The notes under the pieces are model-generated. The model ran no database searches, had not been told where the DNA came from, and worked only from the letters and a program-made list of their open reading frames with translations. This document shows positions 45,205 to 55,554 of a stretch of 64,000 bases of DNA, in pieces (the first letter of the stretch is position 1; every line of letters starts with the position of its first letter). This DNA is from Icerya purchasi (Eukaryota; Arthropoda; Insecta; Hemiptera; Monophlebidae). The stretch is taken from positions 21,851,443-21,915,442 of the forward strand of contig CM077116.1 of the NCBI GenBank assembly GCA_039619475.1. The letters are read 5' to 3'. A program made the position numbers and the translations under genes.

Positions 45205-46690
45205 TCCGTTTGTGTTAATCTGCTTGGAAAACGTTCCCCGCTCTCTAGCTCTTACGTTACATAAGTAAAGTAACATGAACTGCGTAATGTATTTATTGAG
45301 TTTGTACGGATAAAAAAAAAATAGTCGTTTAGGTAAAGCACCTTGTGTCACCTACATCGCATGTTCTAGCTTTCGGTGCTAATAAGGTTTTCAATTTTCA
45401 ACATAGTTTTTCCGAGCATACATACATTATGATTACATATAAAGGAAGACATGAAAAAGGAAATAATAGCGTATTCTTCAACCTGTGAGACGGTAGTATT
45501 CGATAAACGCTTTATAATCTAGACTAACGCAAAGAAAAGCCTTACCGATTTGATTATAGCAAGTGATCTTACAAATCATCGCCATTTTTAAAGTCAAAGT
45601 AACATTTCTAACATTTCTCTGTTATGCATTTTTATCACCATTCCTACGCTTTAAATTAATTCTCTGATAAATTTTGCACGAAAAGGCAGATTAAACGAAT
45701 AGAAATTATAGTTTGGTGTATTTTATTTTACTTTTTCTTCAAAAGTAATACAATTAAACGCGTTGTAACTGTCCGTTTTAAACCAAACCGACAATAATTC
45801 GTCTATGCAGCGTACCCCCTAATGGGTATTGTGCGAGTTTACAATTATTTTTAAAAAAGAGATGAATAATAATCGCAATCAAAATCGTACGATTATGTCG
45901 GCAATATTTATTGTTCTGTTTTGATTGAAAATCGTTCAGTGTAACGCGTAAGATTTTTGGAACGAAGTTTTTTTACGCGGCTTGGCGATAGGAGTAAACT
46001 GGTGGAAATCGTCCCAACACGAAAAAGCGTTATGCGTCCTCCAGGCGACCTTCACTCTCTTTCTCTTTCGCTCTGTCTCTTTCTATTATATGCATACGTG
46101 TGTGCGAAAGAGTATCGAAATTCGAACAGCAAGCATTGTGCGCGGTCAGCTGTATAACCTCAATTCTAAACACGTGTAAATTTTATTTAAACTTATTTTT
46201 TGTTTTTGTTGTTTTTGTTTTAATTCATACGGGATTTATATATTGCGTGCCATTTTTTATCGTATAGTTTATGAATGACTTTATACTTGTATAACTGCCA
46301 AAAAGAAAGGAACTTCGTTCCTACCGGGTGTCCCCTTCTAGACACCACTTCTCTTTTTATCCTGTTTTGTTTGAGGGCACATCAACTTAACTAATAGATA
46401 AGACGTAGCCTACGATAAAATCTTATCGAGAAAATTTCACACTAACCAAGCCGTCGAGTTAATTTCGTTAACAGATGATACAGGCAGACACACACTTGGG
46501 ATGCGTTTTTATATTGATTTACTAATCGATGCAAAGTGTAGCCTTGCGTGTACACATTCGTCCGCATATACACAATTTCCACGAACATACTATGTGCGCC
46601 TACATCTGTACAGTTAGAATGTACAAATAGGTGGTGACGACTTCATCGGTCACTTCCAATTTTTCTTAATTTCGTTTTTTTTCTTTCTTT
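45205..46690. other. Non-coding upstream region of the LRR-Ig gene
   Basis: Intron or upstream DNA with a CT-rich run at 46052-46085. Two overlapping short plus frames (45957-46179) resemble no known protein. No clear core promoter. Confidence 0.4.
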
Positions 46691-46723
46691 CTTCGGGCAA
46701 AATATTTCATTATTCGCCCCTTG

Positions 46724-46793
46724 CCTCCCATAACCGTTTAACCGTATATGATGGAGCTTCCCTCCTATAACCGTTTAACCGTGTATGATAGAG
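46724..46793. repeat. Direct 37-bp duplication
   Basis: cctcccataaccgtttaacc at 46724 is repeated as cctcctataaccgtttaacc at 46761, each followed by gtRtatgatRgag. Located about 200 bp before the LRR-Ig ORF. Confidence 0.8.
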
Positions 46794-46946
46794 AATATTT
46801 CGAAGTAGATTTGTCGGTTAACTGTTTTTTTTTTTCGAAATATTTTTAATAGATTATGACCGGAAATATGCAGCCGCTACTCAGATGATGGATGTCAATC
46901 AAGAAAGACGAAAGTGCGGAAGAAAAAGATCTGATGGTTGTGCGAC

Positions 46947-48572
46947 ATGAGAAATTGGCCGTTGTTCTGCTGTTGGTCAGTGGGCAAATTGAACTATTTT
47001 TTCAGCGATAGCATATCCTTGTCGATTTCGTTAACGTTAAAATTTATCCTCCAGATGATCTGCATCGTCTGTTTCTGTTTCCGATCGTCTTCGAGGCACT
47101 ACGGCAGCGGCGAAAGCGGGGGCGGCGTTGTATTTGCCTCGAACTGTCCGAGCGTGTGCGAGTGTCGATGGGCTGGCGGCGAAGGGACGATCACGTGCAA
47201 TAACACGAACTTAACCGAGATACCGCGAAATCTCGATTCCGCCTTACTGATTCTGGACTTTGACGGGAACTCGTTATTCAACCTGTTCGCTGATTCGTTC
47301 AATTACGCCGGTCTGTGGAACTTACAACGGATCTATCTGGTCAGATGTAAAATTCAAACCATAGACGAGAACGCATTTCGAGCGATCCGAAATTTGGTCT
47401 ATCTAGATTTAAGCTATAACATACTGATACACGTTCCGTCGGCGTCATTTTCCGCCATACCGGAATTACGCGAACTGAAACTGAACAACAATCCGATATT
47501 GAAGATAAGCGGAAACGCCTTCACGCATACGCGTCACCTAAAACGACTAGATATTAGCGACTGTCGCATCGGTTTTGTGGAGACGACCGCATTTTCCGGC
47601 CTCGAAAACACGCTGCAAGCGCTGAAACTGAACGGTAACCGAATTTCGAACGTGGAACCTGCCGTGTTTACGCTGCTGCACGCGTTGCATTCCATCGAAC
47701 TGCAGAAAAATCCGTGGAACTGTTCCTGCTTGTTACGGCCGCTCCGGCATTGGCTACTACAACGAACCGTTCCTTTAGGTCCGTCGCCGGTCTGCAAATA
47801 CCCGCTGTGGAACGTCAACAAAAGTTGGGCCGAACTGAGTAAAAGCGAGTTCGCTTGTCTGCCACGCGTGCAAGCGATTCAATCGGCCGTAAACGCGCTC
47901 GAAGGTGACAACATCACTCTGTCCTGTACCGTCAGCGGAATAACCAGTATGCCGGATGTACGGTGGATACTTCGAAATCGGGTGCTGTTGAACGGCAATT
48001 TCGAGTATCCGGTTACCGATAAAAAGCCGTACGTGCGGCATAACGTGTCTTCCGGTTTCACCAATTTAACCATACTCTCACTGGAACTGCAGGACAGCGG
48101 GACGTACGTTTGCGTAGCTGAAAACGTGGCCGGTAAGGTGACCGCAGAGGTATTCCTAACAGTTAACCGGCTCGCTCCGGTTACGGTTCTGCTGGAAAAG
48201 TACGTCACTGCCGGGATTCTCTTGAGCGTTGTAGCCGTCATTCTACTGTGCTCGTTAATATTAGTCGTTCGTGTGATAACCAGCAAACCGATATCTGATC
48301 ATACGGCCAGCGTTAACTCGTCGCTGAGAATCGCGGCCGTGAAATTATCGTTACAGTCGGCTGAAAAATCGAAAGCGAACTCTTCTTCGGCCGATTTCCC
48401 AAAAAAGATCACCGAAAGCAGTTTGTCACTGGAATGTACGCCCTCCGGACCCGACTGTAACCGGTCGAAGCCATCGGCGGCGGAAATAAAAAAATCAGAG
48501 AACGATTTCCTTGAAACCGCTTCGTCCAAAAATGCTGCTCAGAAACCGACTACTTTAAAGATAAATAAGTAA
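46947..48572 (+). CDS. LRR-Ig transmembrane protein (LRRC24/Kekkon-like)
   Basis: A single 541-codon frame from the first ATG (46947). Residues 24-45 are hydrophobic (signal peptide or signal anchor). 67-84 is a Cys-flanked LRR N-cap (CPSVCECRW...TITC). About 98-252 holds leucine-rich repeats (LVYLDLSYN, LRELKLNNN, LQALKLNGN). 255-304 is the LRR C-cap (NPWNCSCLLRPLRHWL, with Cys 259, 261, 283, 304). 319-406 is an Ig-like domain with Cys 327, Trp 340 and Cys 389 (DSGTYVCVAENVAG). 422-444 is one membrane helix; a Ser/Lys-rich tail of about 100 residues follows. This order is that of insect LRRC24-like and Kekkon cell-surface proteins, thought to act in neuronal or epithelial recognition. Several N-x-S/T sites are present outside the membrane. 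The start is uncertain: ctattttttcag (ends ~47004) and tttatcctccag (ends 47054) are good acceptors, the second directly before ATG 47055, so this may be the last large exon. GC-rich compared with its surroundings. Opposite-strand frames are shadows. Confidence 0.9.
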   Translation: MRNWPLFCCWSVGKLNYFFSDSISLSISLTLKFILQMICIVCFCFRSSSRHYGSGESGGGVVFASNCPSVCECRWAGGEGTITCNNTNLTEIPRNLDSALLILDFDGNSLFNLFADSFNYAGLWNLQRIYLVRCKIQTIDENAFRAIRNLVYLDLSYNILIHVPSASFSAIPELRELKLNNNPILKISGNAFTHTRHLKRLDISDCRIGFVETTAFSGLENTLQALKLNGNRISNVEPAVFTLLHALHSIELQKNPWNCSCLLRPLRHWLLQRTVPLGPSPVCKYPLWNVNKSWAELSKSEFACLPRVQAIQSAVNALEGDNITLSCTVSGITSMPDVRWILRNRVLLNGNFEYPVTDKKPYVRHNVSSGFTNLTILSLELQDSGTYVCVAENVAGKVTAEVFLTVNRLAPVTVLLEKYVTAGILLSVVAVILLCSLILVVRVITSKPISDHTASVNSSLRIAAVKLSLQSAEKSKANSSSADFPKKITESSLSLECTPSGPDCNRSKPSAAEIKKSENDFLETASSKNAAQKPTTLKINK

Positions 48573-48760
48573 GCGTAGCGCAGAACGTTTTAAAAAGAAA
48601 AAAAAAAAACGAAACGAAACGAAAAAAATGATTTTAAAGAAGTCTTTGAAATTTTACCTTCCAGAAAATTTTTCAAAGTCGAGAACTGTTATGTAATATT
48701 GTATAGTTATTTTAACAAGAGTATAATGACCATACTCCCATTAAATTAACGGTGTTGCGT
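48573..48760 (+). other. Probable 3' untranslated region
   Basis: Non-coding sequence after the TAA, with an attaaa hexamer at 48740-48745 that could serve as polyadenylation signal. Extent is inferred. Confidence 0.4.
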
Positions 48761-48764
48761 CTTC

Positions 48765-49040
48765 TTTTATCTTTCGTTTAATTTTTTTTGTTGTTTATTC
48801 CCCATTTCTACAGATTTTTTTTTTTTTTGTTTTTTGACGTGTTAACACAGGATTTTTATTCAGAAACAATGCGGAAGAGAAAGAATATATCAATTCGATC
48901 ACAGATTTAACAAAATTTTAAATACAGAAATTTAACTTTTTTTTTTAAAATTATATATCCGCTTCTCAATTACAACTCTGATCGACTAATCTATTTCACA
49001 TCTAGCGTATAATCGCAATCTTACTCCGCGTAGCACTCTG
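48765..49040. other. Non-coding spacer
   Basis: T-rich; nothing recognised. Confidence 0.4.
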
Positions 49041-49043
49041 AAC

Positions 49044-49643
49044 TAGGCATGGGTAACTCCGGATACAGTTATGTCCTCGGAAATATATCCGCCCTCGGAC
49101 ACAGCCAGAAATATTTCCGACGATACTTGATTTAATATATCTCAACTCCGAAAAATGTTAGTTGCGCGCATGCGCGCAGCGTTTAATAACGTTCTGTTAT
49201 TTTGTGCGTTCGGAGTGCTGCGTGAAGTTAGAGTTGAATATACAGCAAAGGTTGCGATTATAGACTAGGTATGAGACATTAACTCCAGCGGAGTTGAAGT
49301 TGAGAAGCGTATGTATATCCGTAGTCGGAGAGGACACATATATGTGTACCTAAAATTCTTCTAGCTGAGTTGATTTGCGCATCTCTACTCCGAACACACA
49401 AAACAACAGAACGTCCTTGAACGCGGTGCGCATACATGCAGCTAACTCATTTCGAAGTGAGATATATTAAATTATCCTGCCAGAGGTAAATTCGACTGTG
49501 TCCGGAATGGCAACATTTGCTCGTTATGTGACATCTTTTGGAGCTGAAATATATTAAATCGTATCGTCGGAGATATATCCGGCTGTGTCCGAACGCGGAT
49601 ATATTTCCGAGGATATAATTGTGTCCGGAGTTACCCGTACCTA
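49044..49643. mobile_element. Foldback/MITE with long inverted arms, 600 bp
   Basis: The left end taggcatgggtaactccgga is matched, inverted, by the right end (taggtacgggtaactccgga on the minus strand). The match continues inward: tcctcggaaatatatccgc, tcggacacagcc, tccgacgatac, gatttaatatat, ctccgaaaaatg, and further acgttctgttNttttgtgNgttcggag. Arms exceed 170 bases each; the right arm carries an extra partial duplication near 49460-49550 (agatatattaaatta and gctgaaatatattaaatc). There is no coding capacity. A TAG-type terminus suggests a hAT-related non-autonomous element, but I see no clean 8-bp target duplication. Confidence 0.8.
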
Positions 49644-49649
49644 CTAGGT

Positions 49650-50585
49650 ACCGGTATAACTACCTGGTCTATTACGATGCCTAAAACCAGTGAAATTTGG
49701 TCCTTCGAACGTTGTAAAATTTAAGACCGTCTAGATAAAGTTCGGTTGGTTCGATAACAGTTGGTGCAGTGAAGCATGGTTTGTCTGTAGAGGGTAGAAT
49801 ATTCTGCACTGGCCGGGATAACAATAATGCGATGGCAAAAAGCACAAAATTAAAATGTCAGTAGTATGGAATGTTAACTGCTCACTTCCGTTCTGTTTAG
49901 AAATCTACGTTCAACGCTATTACTATTATCTTTTAATTTCTTTTCTTTCTTCTTTCATGTAACTTTCTTCACTCTTTTTTCTTTCTTTCCTTTCTTATTA
50001 TCTGTAACTGTTCTCCTGTTGCAGTGAATTTTTGGTAATACTTTTCTTTCATATCATATGTAGGAACAACTCTAATCGCGGAAACTAATGCTCATTTAGG
50101 ATTATGCATCATACGAAAAAGCACGTGCATTTGTAAAAAAAATTTTTAGTTTAACCGTCGCAGTGTAACCATATTTTGGTTTTTTCGTATTTATACTTTA
50201 TCCGTCGACGAGTTTATTTTTGCTTTAAACATTTTTCTTAAAAATGTGAAAAAAAAAGAGATAGGTGTCATTTCGGTAATTTAAAGGCAAAGCCATATTT
50301 TATCTGCCTGTAGCAGTCGCTTGATTTATGCTGCCGACCTAAAAATGTCTCTTTGTATGTCTCGTAATGTTCAATCATTTTCTTAAATAAGTAAAAAATT
50401 CCTAAAACTACAACGGTATTCTGTATAGATATCACGGAGTTTAATGTAGCGGAATATATTTACGCTATGTTAACGTGAACAATACCATAGAACTGATTGA
50501 TTTCAACCTGGATTTTTAGATAAATTTTAAATATAATTTAACTGAAATTCAGGGATAAATTTGGGACTTGATTAATTTTTTCAAT
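49650..50585. other. Non-coding, probably intronic
   Basis: AT-rich with a TTTC-rich run at 49930-50000; leads into the acceptor at 50590. Confidence 0.4.
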
Positions 50586-50590
50586 TACAG

Positions 50591-50779
50591 AGAGAGTCCG
50601 AGAAACAGTATGTTCGATAGTCATATCGGAGAAATCGCTCTGCAGCATCACGTTTTGCACAAGAAAGAACTGCCTACTGGCAATTTATATACAACAGCCA
50701 TGTCTTTCATGCAGGAAGATACGAAAAATAATTACCAAACTACGATGCAAGCGAACAACATCAAAGAGCTTACAAATCG
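50591..50779 (+). CDS. Candidate 189-bp coding exon
   Basis: Bounded by a good acceptor (ttttttcaattacag ending 50590) and a donor (cg|gtaaat at 50780). With one leading base completing a split codon it encodes 62 residues: ESPRNSMFDSHIGEIALQHH, VLHKKELPTGNLYTTAMSFM, QEDTKNNYQTTMQANNIKEL, TN, leaving two bases. The exon at 63155 begins with one base that completes this codon, so the two can be joined in phase. The peptide is polar with Tyr in GNLYTTA and looks like part of a cytoplasmic tail, but no domain can be named. It follows the LRR-Ig gene on the same strand by 2 kb, yet that gene ends in its own stop. Confidence 0.5.
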
Positions 50780-50843
50780 GTAAATTTCCAATATGTATAT
50801 TATCATAAAAATAAAACCCTGAATTAATAATCAAACAAATCAT

Positions 50844-50845
<2 letters not shown>

Positions 50846-50879
<34 letters not shown>

Positions 50880-50918
50880 GTTGTTGTTATTGTTATTGCT
50901 ATTGTTATTGTTATTGTT

Positions 50919-50951
<33 letters not shown>

Positions 50952-50952
50952 A
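50846..50952. repeat. (TTA)n(TTG)n microsatellite
   Basis: About 105 bases of trinucleotide repeat; the poly-Leu and poly-Thr/Ile frames over it are artefacts. Confidence 0.95.
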
Positions 50953-51059
50953 CTACGGAAACCACGATGGAAGTGGAATAATATTCAGTTTTGGAAATCA
51001 TTACAAAATTTAAATATAAAAATTTTGAAGTAATAATAATAAGAGTAATAATGAACAAA

Positions 51060-51500
51060 ATATTTATGACGATTACGGTACAAAGAGAATTCAAATAAAG
51101 GCAGCAAGAAGTGTTTTGGAGAAAATTCGAAATTTAGTACGCGAAAGAGATATTTTTTTAGCAACTTGATGACGAATAATAAAATATTATTTTCAATGCT
51201 GATGCGTATATAAAAATTTAAGCATTAGATGTGCCATGAATTACAAGTTGCAGGCATTTAAAATGCGGACATACAGAAGAATGGTGAGAATGTCATGGGC
51301 AAATGCGAAGAATTCCGGCAAGGAATGAAAAACGACAGAGAACTGATAATGCTTTATTTTGAAAGGTAAAAAAGAAGCATACATATACAGCCGGATAAAT
51401 ATGAGCTACCGAAATTAATCATGCAAATGAAGGAAAACGAAGAAAAGTGAAGCATCGGATCAAAAATTTGAAAAAATGTTTTTATTATAAATGCGTCAAA
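51060..51500 (+). pseudogene. LINE C-terminal relic
   Basis: A plus frame reads RIQIKAARSVLEKIRNLVRE, then stops. Further on KLQAFKMRTYRRMVRMSWAN appears, the block equivalent to IQAFELYSYRRMLKIPW of the 20.9-kb LINE, then NHANEGKRRK and decay. Several stops. It follows a (TTG)n repeat. Confidence 0.65.
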
Positions 51501-51989
51501 AATCTTACGAAAGCAAATACTGAATATCACTGTACGGCCATCAATCTCATTCGAAAAAAAGACATTTAAAGAATAATAATAATCGCAATTTAAATGTAAT
51601 AATAATCATTGTTCTGTGAAACACTAAAATGCAGATCATTGCATAACCAATATTAGACAACAGATATAATTGTAAAAAAAAAGGCAGAAAGATCAAAGAA
51701 ATGATTGTAACACTTTAAAGGGAACCTAAAGAAAGGTTAACAGATAAAAATTTAACAAGGTAATAAAATTCGGGAGAAATTGCAGTAAATTATAGCGAGT
51801 CGAAAATTAATTGTTTTTTATTATATTATACGGAGCGAATTTAATCGATAATTTCCATGAGCACTTCTCGGCATTTAGTCGTGAAAACTTCTGCTAGTAA
51901 TTAATTTTAGCAAAACAGTTACTCTAGACAGCTGTTGTCCTCAAATAATTCATTCGTAGTTATGGATATTACGCATACAACAGACTACC

Positions 51990-52240
51990 TAATCAAACTC
52001 CGTTAGATACACCAGGCAAATTAATCGACGATAATTCTACCGCACTAATTAAATATTTAACAAAATGATTTAATCAGTCTATATTACATTGGGTTTTTTC
52101 ATATTATCTGAGATTTACATAAATCAGGAGAAGTCGTTAGTATTACGAATTACAGGCCCGTTGAGTTATTTCTTAAGTTTTCAACAATTTTAAAACAGGT
52201 TTACGGAAACCGAAATAAATACTTTTTTTTAAACGATTAT
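51990..52240 (+). pseudogene. LINE reverse transcriptase N-terminal palm fragment
   Basis: One plus frame around 52105-52205 gives LHKSGEVVSITNYRPVELFL then KFSTILKQVYGNR, matching the (P)xHKSGDxxxxxNYRPISLLxxFSKxLExxxxxR motif of LINE RTs. Upstream AL.KYLTK.FNQSI is in keeping. Decayed; not connected in frame with the relic to its left. Confidence 0.65.
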
Positions 52241-52244
52241 ATGT

Positions 52245-53635
52245 AAGATTTTCAACTGTGAAAGTTTTAAATTATAAGAGAACAGATGTTCCATCCGGGG
52301 ACGGATTTAGATAAAATTAAACTTATAAGCAATTGTTCTTGGTTATCGTAAAACACTGAATGAAAGCTGTTTCTCTCAACACGTACTTATTGCGATGAAT
52401 GAAAATTGTCTCCTTTCTGCTTGTTCTCTAACTCAACTTCCATTTTCCATATACCTCCTAAAGTTGTTGTACAATCCTGTTAGCTGTTCTCGTACGGTAT
52501 TCTTTAATGTTTCCAGATAGTTTTTAAACGAATGCTCTCGGTATTTCCTGTTCCCTCTCTTAATTTATGATAAAGTTTATTACTTCTTTAATGAAGGATA
52601 ATGATTTTATCGCTGCTTTCTCGTTATTGCTCCATTGATCCTTATTCATTTTCTAATTTGGAGCATGTTTATTTTTGTTTGTACATTTCATTTTTTATTT
52701 AGCGAAATTTTTATGCGTCTAGTCTGAATCAAATTTTTTATGTCGCCGACTGCAGTTTCAGTTTTTATGTTTCTTAATCTAATCGTCGGATCTACGCCAT
52801 TTTCAACGAAATTTGCAGAATATTTTTCATCGGTTATGCGACGTTGTAATGTTCATGCTAATAATATGATTAACATTTGAGTTTCAATGGCCGGAAAATC
52901 TGGTCAGAGGCTCACACGAAACATTCGTAAGCCTGAGATAAATAAAAAAGTCTGAAATATTCGCTATTCGGTTAAGATGCTCAATAGGTAGGAGTCACAC
53001 TAGGAAAAAGGATGGCCAGTTTAAATTACCACGTACTGTATAGTGAACGCGGTGGTTTATTAGTAATTTTCAGTACCCACTTTCGGTTATTTGCATTATA
53101 ATTCCTCCACAAATAAATCTCAACTCCAGTTATTTGAAGATAATATTATATTCACTCTCTGAAATGCAGAAGTCTGGATGACAACAAACAGCGGGGTCAT
53201 TGTTAATGAGCTTATGGTTGCTTGTACATTAGCTGCAAATTTTCTGATAAGCATAAATGGCAAGTGCATGTTGCGTAAATTAATTCTCTTTACTATGTGA
53301 CCGCTTTCAATTTTGTGGCACACAGACCCATAATGTTATTCCACCGATCCAAATGTGCTTGATTATTTGCTAGTAGAGGAAGAGACGTGTGTAACAGACG
53401 ACGGGAGTGGAATTTCTATTAAATTCTTCTTCTTCGTAGAGCCATACTCAGTTTCTGAATGTAGGCGACTACTTCTTACACATATAATGTTTACGGTAAT
53501 ATGCAATGTTAACGTAGACGCGAGACTACACTTGAAACCGATTAGTAACGGTTTAATTTATCGGCATGCGGTTCAAAACTAGCGCGTTTATGATGGTATA
53601 CGTATTGCTTTGCCATTGCTCTCGACATAACTCAA
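52245..53635. other. Non-coding sequence
   Basis: About 1.4 kb without recognisable features; chance frames only. Confidence 0.4.
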
Positions 53636-53639
53636 TTAG

Positions 53640-53755
53640 CGATTATTTAATTATTCCGTAATAATTTCTGTCGTCACCTGAGATCGAATTCAAGACCTCC
53701 GTGCGACAAAAAAGTCAAGTCCTCTAGAAACTAGGCTATCGCGAATGAGCCGGTA
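53640..53755 (-). repeat. tRNA-derived SINE head
   Basis: On the minus strand gcgatagcctagtttctaga (box A) and, about 35 bases later, gaggtcttgaattcgatctc (box B) resemble the head of the SINE-1 copy at 59381-59670 (gcgctagcctagtggttcag-like). A T run at 53770-53785 flanks it. The body beyond the head does not obviously match SINE-1. Confidence 0.5.
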
Positions 53756-53759
53756 TAAT

Positions 53760-54350
53760 TTAGTTACCTTTTTTTTTTTTTTTTCAATCCATCTACGTTT
53801 GTAGACGGATACTTCACGAAATCCGGTAATCCAAGTATATGGCGAGATATTCATATTGTCAAACTAAATATCGTCAAATCGACGTATGTTTTAGCGTAAA
53901 CAGTACGTGTTGTGATTTCGCTTAAAGACGCTAGCGTTGAGCCCATACAACGACGTTGGTTAAATGATGTCGTAAATTCATCTATAACTCATGGCTAGCA
54001 TGTTCCCCGGCGAACGCCGTTGTAATTATGTACGCGGTTATTAGGGATTTCAATCCGACCGGATTAATCAAATCAGGATGATTTTCCCTTTTCGTTCCAA
54101 AAAGGATTGTTAATGAGTTAATCGAGTGACTGTATTGTATGGGTAGTTTATAAAAAACACACACATAACATATATATGTAAAATAAACTTTATTTTCGAT
54201 ATTAAAATTAGACAAAGAGAAAACAATTAAAATCTAGCCGCTTTTCAAGAATAAACTGCGGGGGACACCATTTTGACAGACCATTTTTGAGATCATCTTT
54301 TCCATCGAGTTTTCCTTTTTAAATAACTGTTAACTGTTTTAGACTTTTTT
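53760..54350. other. Non-coding sequence
   Basis: Nothing recognised. Confidence 0.4.
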
Positions 54351-54356
54351 TTAAGA

Positions 54357-54640
54357 ATTTATTCTTCATAAATAATATCAGTTGAATCAGTTTTTGATGT
54401 GGATGGTTTAAGAAATGAATCAGAATTCGGACGTTTCAATTGGCTATTTTCAGAACTTAGGTCAATGCAATGCTTTGATCTGAAATGTGTTTGTAAACCT
54501 TTATAAGAACCTTTACTTATTTTTAGTACGTTAGAGCACGATGTTTGCATTCCGCGTTTTTGCCTTTTTTTAAAATAGTGCCATAACAGTTTTCTCGCTA
54601 TCCCCAGCATAATTCTCCTCATTTTGACTTGGTTTTGAAA
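54357..54640 (-). pseudogene. hAT transposase N-terminal fragment (BED zinc finger)
   Basis: The minus strand encodes about 87 residues including LLWHYFKKRQKRGMQTSCSN and GSYKGLQTHFRSKH. The W(x)YF start, the LxxHxxxxH end and the length between them are those of a BED finger, as in hAT transposases and ZBED proteins, but only one of the two Cys is in place (SCSNV instead of CxxC). The frame ends after a Ser/Thr-rich linker (FLKPSTSKTDSTD). No catalytic part follows, so it is an orphan 5' piece of a hAT different from the one at 32.5-37.1 kb. Confidence 0.6.
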
Positions 54641-54644
54641 GTGA

Positions 54645-55340
54645 CATGTGTTGAAACCCCTTTTGTCAACTAAGCTAAGCTAATAATAAACCAGTGTACT
54701 ACCAGCAGTAGTAGCTGTAACAAAATACAAAAAACATGCTTAATTACAATTCTAATTCAAATTTTAGTTCGTACATAACATAACTCGACTCAATTCATCG
54801 CTAAGTTAAACGATTCTGACAATTTGTGTGAAGTGTCCGGCATTATTCATTTACTCTATAACCTTCTACTCGTATTTTAATCATGCTCACACTCATCACG
54901 TGGAACGTAAATTTGATATTTGCACACGCGCCACGTATTTAAAGTACCGACTCATGCAACAGCGCGATTCTTTCGCTTAAAATTGCTATCACCGGATCCG
55001 GTAGCACGGGCTCCGATAAATGTTTAGTGACCCGATTTTCCGGGTTGCAATCGCTAGCGGTTATCTACTGGCACAATACGCAAAAGAATGATTCAAGGAC
55101 GCTTCTTTGTAGGACACTTGCCTATTTGAATCTCTTCTGCTAAACTGTCCGCATAGGCGAAGTATTGTAAAAGAATATAATCGGCGGGTAAGCTGGACAG
55201 GTAGAGCTTGGACTGAAAAGAACGAAGACAAGAGCAGATATTTTTTTACTCGGCTTAACGTTTTTTTTAACAGAGTAACACGAAAAATCATAACGCGGAT
55301 TATTCACTTTGTCATTTATAAAAATTTACGTAAAATAATC
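54645..55340. other. Non-coding sequence
   Basis: Nothing recognised; moderately GC-richer around 54960-55060. Confidence 0.4.
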
Positions 55341-55347
55341 AAAATAA

Positions 55348-55548
55348 AATACGAGTAAACCGGCCTTTGCCGATTGTGTCGCGTGTCCGGATGTACATTA
55401 CGAAAAACACTGGAACATTGAGTGGAAACATAATGATCACAGCTGCTGTGAAGAGCACTTGACACTAACAGAGCAGTTGCAAGAAAATTGCAATTATTTC
55501 GCAAAGTCGTTTCCAGAAAAAGCCATTGTTAGCACTGTAAAAATGTAA
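55348..55548 (+). other. Cys/His-rich open frame, possible exon
   Basis: A 66-codon plus frame without a start codon: ADCVACPDVHYEKHWNIEWK, HNDHSCCEEHLTLTEQLQEN, CNYFAKSFPEKAIVSTVK. It contains six Cys and five His in about 45 residues, which is unusual for chance sequence, and ends at a possible donor (aaaat|gtaagc at 55545). No acceptor is evident at the left, where a stop (55345) precedes it. It may be a decayed exon of a secreted or zinc-binding protein; no family recognised. Confidence 0.25.
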
Positions 55549-55554
55549 GCGTAA

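Noticed and set aside
47099..48529. Minus-strand ORFs of 67-135 codons inside the LRR-Ig gene
   Set aside because: Shadows of a GC-richer real gene whose plus frame has complete domain structure.
50845..51094. Poly-Leu and Thr/Ile-rich ORFs on both strands
   Set aside because: They translate the (TTA)n(TTG)n microsatellite.
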